In this document: one piece after another, positions 33,975-42,606 of the stretch
Numbering within the stretch: the stretch's first letter is position 1
Layout of the letters: each line of letters begins with the position of its first letter
DNA from: Streptomyces sp. NBC_00457
GTDB lineage: Bacteria; Actinomycetota; Actinomycetes; Streptomycetales; Streptomycetaceae
Length of the DNA stretch: 64,000 nucleotides
Direction of reading: 5' to 3'
NCBI RefSeq assembly: GCF_036014015.1
Contig: NZ_CP107905.1
Span: 1,550,001 to 1,614,000, forward strand
The notes under the pieces: model-generated
Told to the model about the DNA's origin: nothing
Database searches by the model: none
What the model saw: only the letters and a program-made list of their open reading frames with translations
Translations under genes and position numbers: made by a program

Positions 33975-36356
33975 TCAGTCGGGAAGCATCAGTTGGTAGG
34001 TCTCCCCCGGTTGGAGACAGACCGTGCGGTTCGGAAGGCGGACGTCGATCGGATCACGGTCGGAGGACGGCACCGCGATCTCCAGCCGTCCGCGCTCCAG
34101 CCGGAGCCTTACGCCCCAATGACCCTGGTACTGGACAGCGAACCCGTACGACGACAGCTCCGGCAGCGGCACGGGGTCGAGCCACAGCGCCCCGCTGCGG
34201 GTCTCCAGCCCGGTCAGTCCACGCTGGACGAGGTCGAGGGTGCCGGCCATGGCGCCGAGGTGGATGCCCTCACCGGTGGTGCCGCCCTGGAGGTCCGCGA
34301 TGTCACCCCGCAGGGCCTCCTGGCAGAACATCCACGCCTCGGCCCGCCGGGCCCTGGCCAGCACCCAGCCATGGACCAGGCCGCTGAGTGTCGAGCCATG
34401 GCTGGTTCGATCCAGGTAGTAGTCGACGGTGCGTGACCAGGTGCCCTCGTCGAGCCGGTACCCCAACCGACTGAAGAGCGACTGGAGTTCGGCAGGCGAG
34501 AACAGGTAGCCGAGCATCAGCACGTCGGCCTGTTTGGACGCCTGGTAACGGTTGACGGTGTCGCCCTCCGCCTCCAGGATCCGGTCCAGTCGTCGGATGT
34601 CGTCGTAGCGCTTGCGGTAGCGGTCCCAGTCGAGTTCGGCGAGGTCGCCATAGCCCTCGAACTGGCTGATGACTCCCCGGTGGAAGGGCACGTGGAGGGT
34701 GCGGGAGACGTCCTCCCATTGTTCGAGTTCGCCGCCGTCCAGGCCGGTGCGTTCGAGGAGTTCGCGGCGGCGGGGTTCGGGCAGGGCTTGCAGCACCTCC
34801 AGGGTGCGGGTGAGCACCCACGCGGCGGTGACGTTGGTGTACGCGTTGTCGTCGAGGCCGGGCAGCTTCGCGTCGGGGTAGGCGTCGTGGTACTCATCCG
34901 GGCCGACCACGCCCCGGATCCGGTGCCGGCCCAGACTCTCGTCGTAGACCGCCGAGTCCGCCCAGAAGCGGGCGATCTGCAGCAGCATCTCGGCACCCTT
35001 GGTGTGCAGGAACTCGGCGTCGCCGCTCGCCTCGCAGTACTGCCACACGTTGTACGCGATCGCCGAGCCGACGTGGTACTGAAGGTGGGAGTGGTCCGGC
35101 AGCCAGCGCCCCGAATGGGGGTTGAGGTGGAGCCGCTGGGTCTCCTCGCGGCCGTCGCTGCCGCTCTGCCACGGATACAGCGCACCCCTCCGGCCCGCCT
35201 TCAGAGCGGCAGTGCAGGCCTCGTCCAGGCGCCGGTGACGGTACCGGAGCAGGGCCCGGGACACCTCCGGGAAGTGCAGATTCAGGTACGGCAGCACGAA
35301 CAGCTCGTCCCAGAAGACGTGCCCCCGGTACGCCTCGCCGTGCAGTCCCCGGGCCGGCACGCCCACGTCCAGGTCGGCGGTGTGCGGCGAGAGGGTCTGC
35401 AGGACGTGGAAGAGATGCAGCCGCAGGATGCTGCCAGCCTCCCCGTCGGCGATGTCGAGTGCGGCCCGACGCCACAGACGGTCCCAGGCCGTGAGGTGAG
35501 CTTCGAGCAGGTCATCGAAGCCCGGCGCCCGCCCCACCCGGTCGATAGCGGCGGCCAGCGGATCACTGATCGCGGGGTCGCGGGAGGTGTGCAGGGCGAT
35601 GGTCTTGTCGACGGTGACGGTACGGCCCGGTGCCAGGTCAAGGCGTACGCGCTGCGTGGCACACGGACCCTCGTGCCGGTCCGCGACAGGCGCGTCGGCG
35701 GTCAGACGGGCCGCCATGCCGATGCGGATGTCCGAGGTACGGGTCCGGCACCGCAGCCACACCGTGTCCGGGGCAGCCGTGCCCGTATGGACGTGGGTCA
35801 GGTGTCGCCCGTCCAACGCGCGGTACCGCGCGACCCCGGAGTTGGTGACCTCCCCGTCGAGCGTCGCCTCGACGTTGAGGGCACCGGCGAAGCCCTCGGC
35901 GGTGAACTCGGTACGCAGGACCGCCAGATGGGGATCGGCCATGTGCACGAACCGCTGCTGCCGAACGAACAGCGCCCGTCCCTCCCCGAGCGCGTACCGA
36001 GTAAGGCGCTCCAACAGCCCGGAGGCGAGATGCAGCACCTGCCTGTGGTCGAGCACCGTCACCGCATCCGGCACGAGCCACTCTCCGCCGACCGGGCGGA
36101 AGCGCAGCGACAGCCAGTTCGGGACGTTGACCATGTCCTCGTTCTCGACGCGGCGTCCGGCCACGTCCGAGGTGAGCCGGTTGTAGCAGCCGGCGACATA
36201 CGTGCCGGGGTAGTGCACCTCGTCGGCGACGCACTCCGGGAACGCGCCACGGGTGGCGAAGTACCCGTTGCCCAGGGTGCACAGCGACTCCCTGAGGCGT
36301 TCGTCTGCCGCTTCATACCCGTCGTACTCCCAGGTCCAGTCCGTCCCTGCCGTCAC
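33975..36356 (-). CDS. GH65 disaccharide phosphorylase (maltose/trehalose/kojibiose type)
   Basis: The enzyme has 793 residues, the usual length for glycoside hydrolase family 65. The N-terminal beta-sandwich includes LRESLCTLGNGYFATRGAFP. The (alpha/alpha)6 barrel has YRGHVFWDELFVLPYLNLHF and RGVVGPDEYHDAYPDAK, where Glu of GPDEYH is the expected catalytic acid. YQASKQADVLMLGYLFSP and the phosphate-site segment HGSTLSGLVHGWVLARA follow. The reaction splits an alpha-disaccharide with phosphate to beta-glucose 1-phosphate and glucose, saving ATP. It overlaps by 4 bases the HAD gene upstream, a likely beta-phosphoglucomutase, which would convert the product. Mycobacterial Rv3401 has the same arrangement. 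Confidence 0.92.
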   Translation of the reverse strand: MTAGTDWTWEYDGYEAADERLRESLCTLGNGYFATRGAFPECVADEVHYPGTYVAGCYNRLTSDVAGRRVENEDMVNVPNWLSLRFRPVGGEWLVPDAVTVLDHRQVLHLASGLLERLTRYALGEGRALFVRQQRFVHMADPHLAVLRTEFTAEGFAGALNVEATLDGEVTNSGVARYRALDGRHLTHVHTGTAAPDTVWLRCRTRTSDIRIGMAARLTADAPVADRHEGPCATQRVRLDLAPGRTVTVDKTIALHTSRDPAISDPLAAAIDRVGRAPGFDDLLEAHLTAWDRLWRRAALDIADGEAGSILRLHLFHVLQTLSPHTADLDVGVPARGLHGEAYRGHVFWDELFVLPYLNLHFPEVSRALLRYRHRRLDEACTAALKAGRRGALYPWQSGSDGREETQRLHLNPHSGRWLPDHSHLQYHVGSAIAYNVWQYCEASGDAEFLHTKGAEMLLQIARFWADSAVYDESLGRHRIRGVVGPDEYHDAYPDAKLPGLDDNAYTNVTAAWVLTRTLEVLQALPEPRRRELLERTGLDGGELEQWEDVSRTLHVPFHRGVISQFEGYGDLAELDWDRYRKRYDDIRRLDRILEAEGDTVNRYQASKQADVLMLGYLFSPAELQSLFSRLGYRLDEGTWSRTVDYYLDRTSHGSTLSGLVHGWVLARARRAEAWMFCQEALRGDIADLQGGTTGEGIHLGAMAGTLDLVQRGLTGLETRSGALWLDPVPLPELSSYGFAVQYQGHWGVRLRLERGRLEIAVPSSDRDPIDVRLPNRTVCLQPGETYQLMLPD

Positions 36357-37129
36357 TGCGGTGCCCCTCCCGCGAGCAGTTCTCCCAGATCTCGTACGAC
36401 GATGTCGGCGCCGTGCCGCAGCAGTCTCGCGCCGGTGTCCGTACCGGCGGCCCGGTCCACGCCGACGACGAGCGCGAACCCACCGTTGCGGCCCGCCTCC
36501 ACACCCGCCAGCGCATCCTCGACAACCGCCGCACGAGCGGCAGCGACACGGAGGCGGCGGACCGCCTCCAGGAAGAGGTCGGGCTGCGGCTTGCCCGCCA
36601 GGCCCAGCCGGGCCGCCTCCCCGCCGTCGACCAGGGCGTCGAAGAGGTTCAGCACCCCAGCGTGGGCGAGGAGTTCACCCGCGTGCCGGGAGGCGGAGGC
36701 CGCCGCCACGGGTACCCCTGCGCGGCGCAGGGCACGCACCAGCCGGACCGTCCCCGGATAAGCGTCGACACCGTGGGTGCGCAGCCGTTCCGTGAACAGC
36801 CTTTCCTTGTAGGCGGCGACGGACGTCACCGTGTCGGCCGACGCGTCGAGGCCGCGGGAAGCGAGGAATGCGGCGGCGCCGTCGAGGCGGGACTTGCCGT
36901 CCACGTACCGCAGGTAGTCGTCGACCGGGTCGAACGGGCGCCGCTGCTGCGGATCCTCGGGCGGGTGGGCGCGCAGATGGGCGTCGAAGGCGGTCCGCCA
37001 GGCGGCGGCGTGCACCCGGGCCGAGTCGGTGATCACCCCGTCGGTGTCGAAGACGACAGCTTGGATGTCCCGCAGTGCGGGCGCGAGTGCACTGCGGGAC
37101 GTCTCGGGCGGCGCGGCCGGTGGATTCAC
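36353..37129 (-). CDS. HAD phosphatase/beta-phosphoglucomutase
   Basis: The protein has 258 residues. I take GTG 37129, which lies two bases after the USP stop. HAD motif I is VVFDTDGVITDSARVHAAAW, where Asp29 and Asp31 act as nucleophile and acid. Motif II is VAAASASRHAGELL, the catalytic Lys is in LAGKPQPDLFLEA, and motif III is VVEDALAGVEAGRNGGFALV. The helical cap between motifs I and II fits beta-phosphoglucomutase, which turns beta-glucose 1-phosphate into glucose 6-phosphate. Pairing with GH65 supports this activity. It resembles the mycobacterial Rv3400/Rv3401 pair. Confidence 0.9.
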   Translation of the reverse strand: MNPPAAPPETSRSALAPALRDIQAVVFDTDGVITDSARVHAAAWRTAFDAHLRAHPPEDPQQRRPFDPVDDYLRYVDGKSRLDGAAAFLASRGLDASADTVTSVAAYKERLFTERLRTHGVDAYPGTVRLVRALRRAGVPVAAASASRHAGELLAHAGVLNLFDALVDGGEAARLGLAGKPQPDLFLEAVRRLRVAAARAAVVEDALAGVEAGRNGGFALVVGVDRAAGTDTGARLLRHGADIVVRDLGELLAGGAPQ

Positions 37130-37131
37130 GG

Positions 37132-38007
37132 TCAGACCCGCTGCGGGACGATCGCCACGGGACAGTCCGCGTGGTGCAGCAGCGTGTGCCCCAACCGGCC
37201 CAGCTGAAGGCCGAAGTGGCCGTGCCTGCGCTGGGCGCCGATGATCACGAGGTCCGCGGCGGCCGAGCGGTTCAGCAGCACCTTGCGGGCCGGCCCTTCG
37301 ACCGTGTCGCGGCGCACCCGGACACCGGGATGGTCCGCCGCGGCGTCGTGGATCAGCTCGTCGAGCAGGTCGGATGCCCGTTCCTCGTGGTGGCGCGCCG
37401 GCGCGTCGGCCAGCATTGGATGGTCGGTGGTCTCGTGCGCGGGGCATCGCCAGGCACGTACGACGTCGAGGGTGCACTTGCGTGCATCGGCCTCCCGGAA
37501 GGCGAACCGCGCCGCCTCACCGCCCGTGGCGGGCTCACCGGCCCCGAGGAGGATCCGCTCGTGCGTGCTCTCCAGGGCGGCCTTGTCGCCGCGAACCACG
37601 TACACGGGGCAGTGGGCGCGGGACGCCACGGCCAGGCTCACCGAGCCGAGGAGGAGGCCCTTCAGTTCGCCGCGGCCGCGCGATCCCGTCACCAGGGCGG
37701 AGGCGTTGTTGCCTTCGCGCAGGAGGGCGTCCGCCGCTTCCTCGGGGACCACCTCGGCAGAGACCTTCACCTCAGGATTGCGCCGCCGGGCGCGCTCGGT
37801 CGCGACTCCCACGATGTTCTCCGCCATCACCTGCCCGGACGGCCGCTCCGGGCTGCCCGGCGGTGCGGCGCCTTCGTAGCGCTCCCACAGGGAGCCGTAC
37901 ACGAGCCGCAGCGGCAGCCCGAGCCGAGCCGCCTCGTCAACCGCCCAGTCGAGCGCCATGAGGCTCGCCTCGGATCCGTCGACACCCACTATCAGGGGCA
38001 GTTCCAT
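37132..38007 (-). CDS. Universal stress protein, tandem UspA domains
   Basis: This 291-residue USP starts at ATG 38007. Domain 1: LIVGVDGSEASLMALDWAVD, ending VTGSRGRGELKGLLLGSVSL. Domain 2: ILLGAGEPATGGEAARFAFR, ending IIGAQRRHGHFGLQLGRLGH and CPVAIVPQRV. It heads the operon USP, HAD, GH65 and is divergent from the hydrogenase-maturation genes. The last codons with the next start (GGTCTGACCGTG) are identical to the junction between the USP at 24158 and the P2-type ATPase. Confidence 0.93.
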   Translation of the reverse strand: MELPLIVGVDGSEASLMALDWAVDEAARLGLPLRLVYGSLWERYEGAAPPGSPERPSGQVMAENIVGVATERARRRNPEVKVSAEVVPEEAADALLREGNNASALVTGSRGRGELKGLLLGSVSLAVASRAHCPVYVVRGDKAALESTHERILLGAGEPATGGEAARFAFREADARKCTLDVVRAWRCPAHETTDHPMLADAPARHHEERASDLLDELIHDAAADHPGVRVRRDTVEGPARKVLLNRSAAADLVIIGAQRRHGHFGLQLGRLGHTLLHHADCPVAIVPQRV

Positions 38008-38097
38008 CGTCTCCACCACCTTGAGTCCCGGCTGCACATCGCAGCGCCCGGACGGGTTACCACGCTCACCGTCCCACTGCCCACCGGGCGGCAGAAG

Positions 38098-38131
38098 GGA
38101 CGGTTCGGCCCTTGACCGGGACGTTCGGCCC
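38098..38131. promoter_or_regulatory. OsdR/DevR-like box pair, USP operon and hyp operon
   Basis: GGACGGTTCGGCCC (38098-38111) and GGGACGTTCGGCCC (38118-38131) start 20 bp apart between the USP start at 38007 (minus) and the maturation protease start at 38168 (plus). The GGGAC half matches the mycobacterial DevR half-site more closely than the other copies. Confidence 0.72.
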
Positions 38132-38167
38132 ATGGCGTTCCCCTCGCGGGAAGCCGAGGATGATCAC

Positions 38168-38713
38168 ATGGCCCGGAGTGAGGAAGCAGGGACGACGGCC
38201 GGCGCCCCCGGGATCGTGGTCATCGGGGTCGGCAACGAGTTCCGCCACGACGACGGGGTGGGGTGGGCCGTGATCGCACGTCTCACGGAGTACCGAGGCG
38301 CCGGACGTCTGCCGTCCGGCACAGTCCTGGAGACCTGCGACGGCGACCCCGGTCGGCTGCTCGGTCTCTGGGAGAACGCCGGGCTGGCCATCGTGCTCGA
38401 CGCCGCGGACGCCCAGCCAGCTGTCCCCGGTCGCGTCCACCGGCTCGCCCTGGACAGCACACACTGGGGAAAGGCCGGGGCGACGAGTTCCCATGGCCTG
38501 GGGCTGGGCGAGGCCGTAGAGCTGTCCCGCGTCCTGGGCCGGCTGCCGGGTCGTCTCGTGGTGTACGCCGTCGAGGGCACCGACAGAAGCCTGGGCAGGG
38601 GGCTGTCGGCCCCCGTCGCGGCACAGGTGGACGCCCTGGTGCAGAGCGTGGCGGACGAGATCGCCCGCTATCGCACCGACACCGGGCGTCCTTCCCGTGA
38701 GGACGAGCCATGA
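38168..38713 (+). CDS. NiFe-hydrogenase maturation endopeptidase (HycI/HyaD type)
   Basis: The product has 181 residues. GVGNEFRHDDGVG near residues 21-33 holds the Glu ligand, LAIVLDAADA near 75 the Asp, and SSHGLGLGEAVEL near 110 the His that together bind nickel in this peptidase family. It removes the C-terminal tail of the hydrogenase large subunit after the metal centre is built. The large subunit at 48032-49348 has a matching nine-residue tail. The stop overlaps hypF (ATGA). A decayed second copy lies at 44001-44370. Confidence 0.92.
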   Translation: MARSEEAGTTAGAPGIVVIGVGNEFRHDDGVGWAVIARLTEYRGAGRLPSGTVLETCDGDPGRLLGLWENAGLAIVLDAADAQPAVPGRVHRLALDSTHWGKAGATSSHGLGLGEAVELSRVLGRLPGRLVVYAVEGTDRSLGRGLSAPVAAQVDALVQSVADEIARYRTDTGRPSREDEP

Positions 38714-40998
38714 ACGAACGGATCACCCAGCGCATCGAGGTCCTCGGCCGGGTCCAGGGAGTCGGCTTCCGCCCCTTCGTACACCGGACGGCAACCGCGC
38801 TCGGCCTCGACGGATGGGTGTGCAACATCAACGGTCATGTAGAGGTGACCGCCGCCGGACACCCCGCTGCTCTGCGCGAGCTGATCTCGAGTCTCCGCGA
38901 GCACCCGCCGCCGTTGGCCGCCGTCCGCCGCATCGAGGTGACGGACGTGTCCGGCGAAGAGACACCCGTCGAGGGCGGTTTCACGGTCCGCACGAGCCAG
39001 ACGGACCCGTCCGCAGCGCCACGCGAGATCCCGCCCGACGCCGCCACGTGCGAGGCCTGCCTGCGGGAGCTGTTCGACCCCGGAGACCGGCGGCACCGCT
39101 ATCCCTTCATCAACTGCACAGGCTGCGGCCCGCGCGCCACCGTGATCGAGGACCTGCCGTACGACCGCGAGCGCACTACCATGCGCCGCTTCCCCTTGTG
39201 CCCCTCGTGCGCGGCCGAATACGGGGATCCCGGCGACCGGCGTTTCCACGCCGAACCGCTGGCCTGCCCCGTGTGCGGGCCCCGCCTCGCCTGGAACGAC
39301 CTGAGGGGTGAGGAGGCCCTTCAGGCGGCGGTGAAAGCCGTCGAGGACGGCGGCATCGTCGCGATGAAGGGGCTCGGCGGCTACCAGTTGGTGTGCGACG
39401 CCACCGATCAAGCGGCGGTGACCGAGCTGCGGCGGCGCAAGCACAGGCCGACCAAGCCGTTCGCCGTGATGGTGCGCGACCTCACGACAGCACGGGGACT
39501 GGCACACATCAGCGCGCAGGCGCGAGACGTACTGACCTCCCCGCAGCGACCCGTCGTACTGGTCACGGCACGTTCGCAACTGCCCGAAGTGCACCCCGGC
39601 ACCCGCCGCATCGGCCTCTTCCTCCCCACCACCGGACTGCACCACCTCCTCCTGCGCGAGCTGGACCGGCCCCTCGTCGTCACCAGCGGCAACCTCGCCG
39701 ACGAGCCCATCGCCACGGACGATGTCGAAGCCCGACGGGCACTCGCGGCGGTCGCGGATGGATTCCTGACGCACAATCGACCCATCCGCGCCCGCTACGA
39801 CGACTCCGTCGTCCACACCGTCGGCCGCGCCACCCTCGTACTCCGCCGGGCCCGCGGCTACGCACCCGCGCCCCTTCCGCTGCCGGTTCCCGCCGCACTT
39901 CCGCTCGTGGGCGCCGGCGCGCAGCTCAAGCACACCTTCACGCTGGCCGAGCGCGGCCGAGCTCATCTCGGGACGCACACGGGAGATCTCGCCGACGCGG
40001 CGACGTACGACGCCTTCGAGACCTCGTACGCGGATCTCACCCGTCTCACCGGCATAGGCCCGCGCGCCGTCGCCCACGATCTGCACCCCGGCTATCTGTC
40101 GACACAATGGGCCCAGGCCCAGCCCGTGGAGCGCAGAATCCCCGTGCAGCACCACCACGCGCACGTGGCCGCTGTGGCCGCCGAGCACGGCCTGACCGAT
40201 CCCTTCGTCGGCGTCGCCTACGACGGCCTCGGCCTCGGCGACGACGGCACACTCTGGGGCGGCGAGATCCTGGTCGCGGACCTGACCGGCTACCGCCGCG
40301 TGGGGCGTTTCGCGCGGGCTCCGCTCCCCGGCGGAGAGGCCGCGGTCCGGCACCCCGCTCGGATGGCGCTCGGCTACCTCCACGGGCTGGAGCCGCTGGG
40401 TGTGCCCCGGCCCGCGCCCTGGCTCACGCGGGCGTTCACGGACCGCCTCGACGAGCGCGAGTCACGCTCGGTCCGAGCCCTGATCGAGCGCGGGGTCAAC
40501 TGTCCGCAAGCCTCCAGCGCGGGACGGCTGTTCGACGCCGTCGCGTCCCTGCTCGGCCTGGGGGACACCGTGTCGTACGAGGGACAGGCCGCCGTGGCCC
40601 TGGAGAGCGCGGCGGGGTCCTTGCGCGTCGGCGCGCTTCCCTGGCGCCTGACGCTCGTCGAAGGACTGTGGGTGTACGACCCCACACCCACGCTCACCGC
40701 ACTCCTCGAAGGACTCGCCGCGGGTGTCCCGGTGGCCGAGGCGGCCGCCGGGTTCCACACCACCGTCGCCGAGGTGACCGCGGCGCTGGTCGAGCGTGCC
40801 GTCGCCGCCGACGACCTCCACACGGTGTGTCTGGGCGGCGGCTGCTTCCAGAACCGGCGTCTGCTGACCGAGGTGGAGCGACTCCTGCGCGCCCGGGGAC
40901 TGCGGATCCTGACCGGCAACGCCGTCCCGGTCAATGACGGCGGTATCAGCTATGGGCAGGCGGCGGTAGCGTCCGCTCTGCTCGCGAAGGAAGGGTGA
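38710..40998 (+). CDS. hypF: Carbamoyltransferase HypF
   Basis: The protein has 762 residues, full length for HypF. The N-terminal acylphosphatase domain has VLGRVQGVGFRPFVHRTATA. Two zinc fingers follow at about 110-185 (CEACLRELFD, NCTGCGPRATV, LCPSCAAEYGD, LACPVCGPRL). A YrdC domain has KPFAVMVRDL and PLVVTSGNLADEPIATDD, and the Kae1-like domain has HHHAHVAAVAAEHG and GLGLGDDGTLWGGE. HypF uses carbamoyl phosphate to carbamoylate the HypE C-terminal Cys for cyanide-ligand synthesis. It overlaps the protease gene by 4 bases and hypC follows at once. Confidence 0.97.
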   Translation: MNERITQRIEVLGRVQGVGFRPFVHRTATALGLDGWVCNINGHVEVTAAGHPAALRELISSLREHPPPLAAVRRIEVTDVSGEETPVEGGFTVRTSQTDPSAAPREIPPDAATCEACLRELFDPGDRRHRYPFINCTGCGPRATVIEDLPYDRERTTMRRFPLCPSCAAEYGDPGDRRFHAEPLACPVCGPRLAWNDLRGEEALQAAVKAVEDGGIVAMKGLGGYQLVCDATDQAAVTELRRRKHRPTKPFAVMVRDLTTARGLAHISAQARDVLTSPQRPVVLVTARSQLPEVHPGTRRIGLFLPTTGLHHLLLRELDRPLVVTSGNLADEPIATDDVEARRALAAVADGFLTHNRPIRARYDDSVVHTVGRATLVLRRARGYAPAPLPLPVPAALPLVGAGAQLKHTFTLAERGRAHLGTHTGDLADAATYDAFETSYADLTRLTGIGPRAVAHDLHPGYLSTQWAQAQPVERRIPVQHHHAHVAAVAAEHGLTDPFVGVAYDGLGLGDDGTLWGGEILVADLTGYRRVGRFARAPLPGGEAAVRHPARMALGYLHGLEPLGVPRPAPWLTRAFTDRLDERESRSVRALIERGVNCPQASSAGRLFDAVASLLGLGDTVSYEGQAAVALESAAGSLRVGALPWRLTLVEGLWVYDPTPTLTALLEGLAAGVPVAEAAAGFHTTVAEVTAALVERAVAADDLHTVCLGGGCFQNRRLLTEVERLLRARGLRILTGNAVPVNDGGISYGQAAVASALLAKEG

Positions 40999-41003
40999 GC
41001 ACG

Positions 41004-41279
41004 ATGTGCCTGGGTATCCCCGGCCGGATCACAGAGGTCCATGACGGCGCCGGCCTGCGGATGGGCACGGTCGACTTCGGTGGCGTACGGCGCGAGGTGT
41101 GCCTGGCCTACACGCCGACGGCGGACGTGGGCACGTACGTCATCGTCCACGTCGGCTTCGCCATCACCGAGGTCGACGAGGCGGAGGCCGAGCGGACCCT
41201 CGACGTGCTGCGCGCCATGGCTGACGCGGTGGAAAACGAACTGGGAGAGCCGCTGCCGGGACCTTCGCAAGGGCGTTGA
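41004..41279 (+). CDS. hypC: Hydrogenase chaperone HypC
   Basis: This is a 91-residue protein. I choose ATG 41004 over GTG 40995 because HypC must expose Cys2 (MCLGIPGRI) after Met removal, and a GGAAGG lies at a suitable distance. The rest (MGTVDFGGVRREVCLAY, VGTYVIVHVGFAITEVDEAE) matches the HypC/HupF beta-barrel. Cys2 binds iron with HypD while CN and CO ligands are added, and then delivers it to the large subunit. It is the third gene of protease-hypF-hypC. hypD and hypE are in the structural operon 8.7 kb away. Confidence 0.95.
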   Translation: MCLGIPGRITEVHDGAGLRMGTVDFGGVRREVCLAYTPTADVGTYVIVHVGFAITEVDEAEAERTLDVLRAMADAVENELGEPLPGPSQGR

Positions 41280-41280
41280 G

Positions 41281-41315
41281 GGGCCGTTCGGCCCAGCCGC
41301 CTGCCCCGTCAGCCC
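41281..41315 (+). promoter_or_regulatory. OsdR/DevR-like box pair upstream of DUF4389 gene
   Basis: GGGCCGTTCGGCCC (41281-41294) begins two bases after the hypC stop, and TGCCCCGTCAGCCC (41302-41315) follows at a 21-bp offset. The 177-base gap before the DUF4389 start at 41457 otherwise shows nothing. Confidence 0.7.
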
Positions 41316-41456
41316 CTGTGCCGCTCGCCTCCGACGCCGGACGCTGAAGGCGAAGCCCTGGCTGCGCAAAACCCTGCGGCAGACGAAGGGGAGGCAGCGA
41401 GCGAACACCAGTGCTTCGGGAAGTGAATCCCCCTCGGTTCCGAAGGGATGGACGCC

Positions 41457-42113
41457 ATGAGCACGCACACCACACCCCCGGTCCAGCCGGCCCGGCTGAC
41501 CGCGGACCTCGACCCGCAACTGTCCCGCTGGCTCTGGCTGGTGAAGTGGCTGCTCGCCATCCCCCACTACGTCGTCCTGTTCTTCCTGTGGGTGGCGTTC
41601 GTGGGCGTGAGCGTGGCGGCGTTCTTCACGATTGCCTTCACCGGCCGCTATCCACGCGCCCTGTTCGACTTCAACACCGGGGTGCTCCGGTGGACCTGGC
41701 GCGTCGCCTACTACGCGTACGGCGCTCTCGGCACCGACCGCTATCCGCCGTTCACGCTCGCCGAGGTCCCCGACTACCCGGCGCACTTCGACGTGACGTA
41801 CCCCAAGCACCTCTCCCGCGGCCTCGTGTGGGTGAAGTGGTGGCTGCTGGCCATCCCCCACTACGCGGTGCTCGCCTTCCTGATCGGCGGATTCCGTGTG
41901 CCCTGGGCCGAAGGCGGGCTGATCGGCCTGCTGACCCTGTTCGCCGGAATCGCCCTGGCCTTCACCGGACGCTACCCCCGCGGCATCTTCGACCTCGTGA
42001 TCGGGCTCAACCGCTGGGTGCTGCGCACCGCCGCCTACGCGGCCCTCCTCACCGACGTGTACCCGCCGTTCCGGCTCGACCAGGGCGGCCACGAACCGGA
42101 GTACCTGCCGTGA
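41457..42113 (+). CDS. DUF4389-family membrane protein
   Basis: The product has 218 residues. ATG 41457 is preferred to ATG 41448, as GAAGGG lies about 11 bases before it and only 2 before the other. Two repeated units are visible: KWLLAIPHYVVLFFLWVAFV with FTGRYPRALFDFNTGVLRW, and KWWLLAIPHYAVLAFLIGGF with FTGRYPRGIFDLVIGLNRW. Each has a membrane helix pair and the IPHY/FTGRYPR motifs of DUF4389. Function is unknown. Its stop overlaps the next membrane gene (GTGA), and the box pair upstream makes it part of the island regulon. Confidence 0.9.
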   Translation: MSTHTTPPVQPARLTADLDPQLSRWLWLVKWLLAIPHYVVLFFLWVAFVGVSVAAFFTIAFTGRYPRALFDFNTGVLRWTWRVAYYAYGALGTDRYPPFTLAEVPDYPAHFDVTYPKHLSRGLVWVKWWLLAIPHYAVLAFLIGGFRVPWAEGGLIGLLTLFAGIALAFTGRYPRGIFDLVIGLNRWVLRTAAYAALLTDVYPPFRLDQGGHEPEYLP

Positions 42114-42487
42114 CCACCGCGCTCGTCGCCACCTTCCTGTTCCTCCATGGCCTCGTCCATCTGCCTGTCTGGCTGGCACAGGACGACAGGAACGAGCCCT
42201 TCGACCCACGGCACTCGTGGCCACTCGCCACGGCCGGACTGCCCCAGGCGCGGGTCGTCAGCTCGGCCGCCGTCGGCCTGGCCTCGGTGACCACCATCCT
42301 GTACGTCATCGCGGGCGCGGCCACCGCGGCACAGAGCAGCGGCTGGGCCACCGCCGCAATCCTCGCTGCGTCCGTCGGCCTGGTGCTCAAGGCCCTCTGG
42401 TTCAACCCCTGGTTGTCCCTCGGCGTACTGCTCGACGCCGGTGTCATCACCGCCGTCCTGATGAGCTGGCCCGCCTCGCTGTACTGA
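42110..42487 (+). CDS. Small membrane protein downstream of DUF4389 gene
   Basis: This 125-residue protein starts at GTG 42110, overlapping the DUF4389 stop. About four hydrophobic helices are seen (ALVATFLFLHGLVHLPVWLA, VVSSAAVGLASVTTILYVIA, GWATAAILAASVGLVLKALW, LSLGVLLDAGVITAVLMSW). Residues 25-45 (DDRNEPFDPRHSWPLATAGL) form a loop. No family with known function was recognised. Translational coupling suggests that it works with the DUF4389 protein in the membrane. Confidence 0.8.
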   Translation: MTTALVATFLFLHGLVHLPVWLAQDDRNEPFDPRHSWPLATAGLPQARVVSSAAVGLASVTTILYVIAGAATAAQSSGWATAAILAASVGLVLKALWFNPWLSLGVLLDAGVITAVLMSWPASLY

Positions 42488-42511
42488 GCCGCCGACCGCG
42501 ACCGCGGACAA

Positions 42512-42547
42512 GGGACCGACCGGCATGCGCACGGGGACACTCGGCCC
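42512..42547 (+). promoter_or_regulatory. OsdR/DevR-like box pair upstream of single-domain USP
   Basis: GGGACCGACCGGCA (42512-42525) and GGGACACTCGGCCC (42534-42547) start 22 bp apart, ending 59 bases before the USP start at 42607. Confidence 0.65.
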
Positions 42548-42606
42548 AGGCCCCGCCCACCCGGCTCACGGCACCGTGGAACAAGAGGCCGTTCCGGGAG
42601 GAAGCC

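Noticed and set aside
38668..40383. 571-codon open frame on the minus strand
   Set aside because: It is opposite hypF, whose zinc fingers and catalytic motifs are unmistakable.
40995..41003. GTG 40995 as hypC start
   Set aside because: HypC needs Cys as residue 2 after Met; only ATG 41004 gives MCLG.
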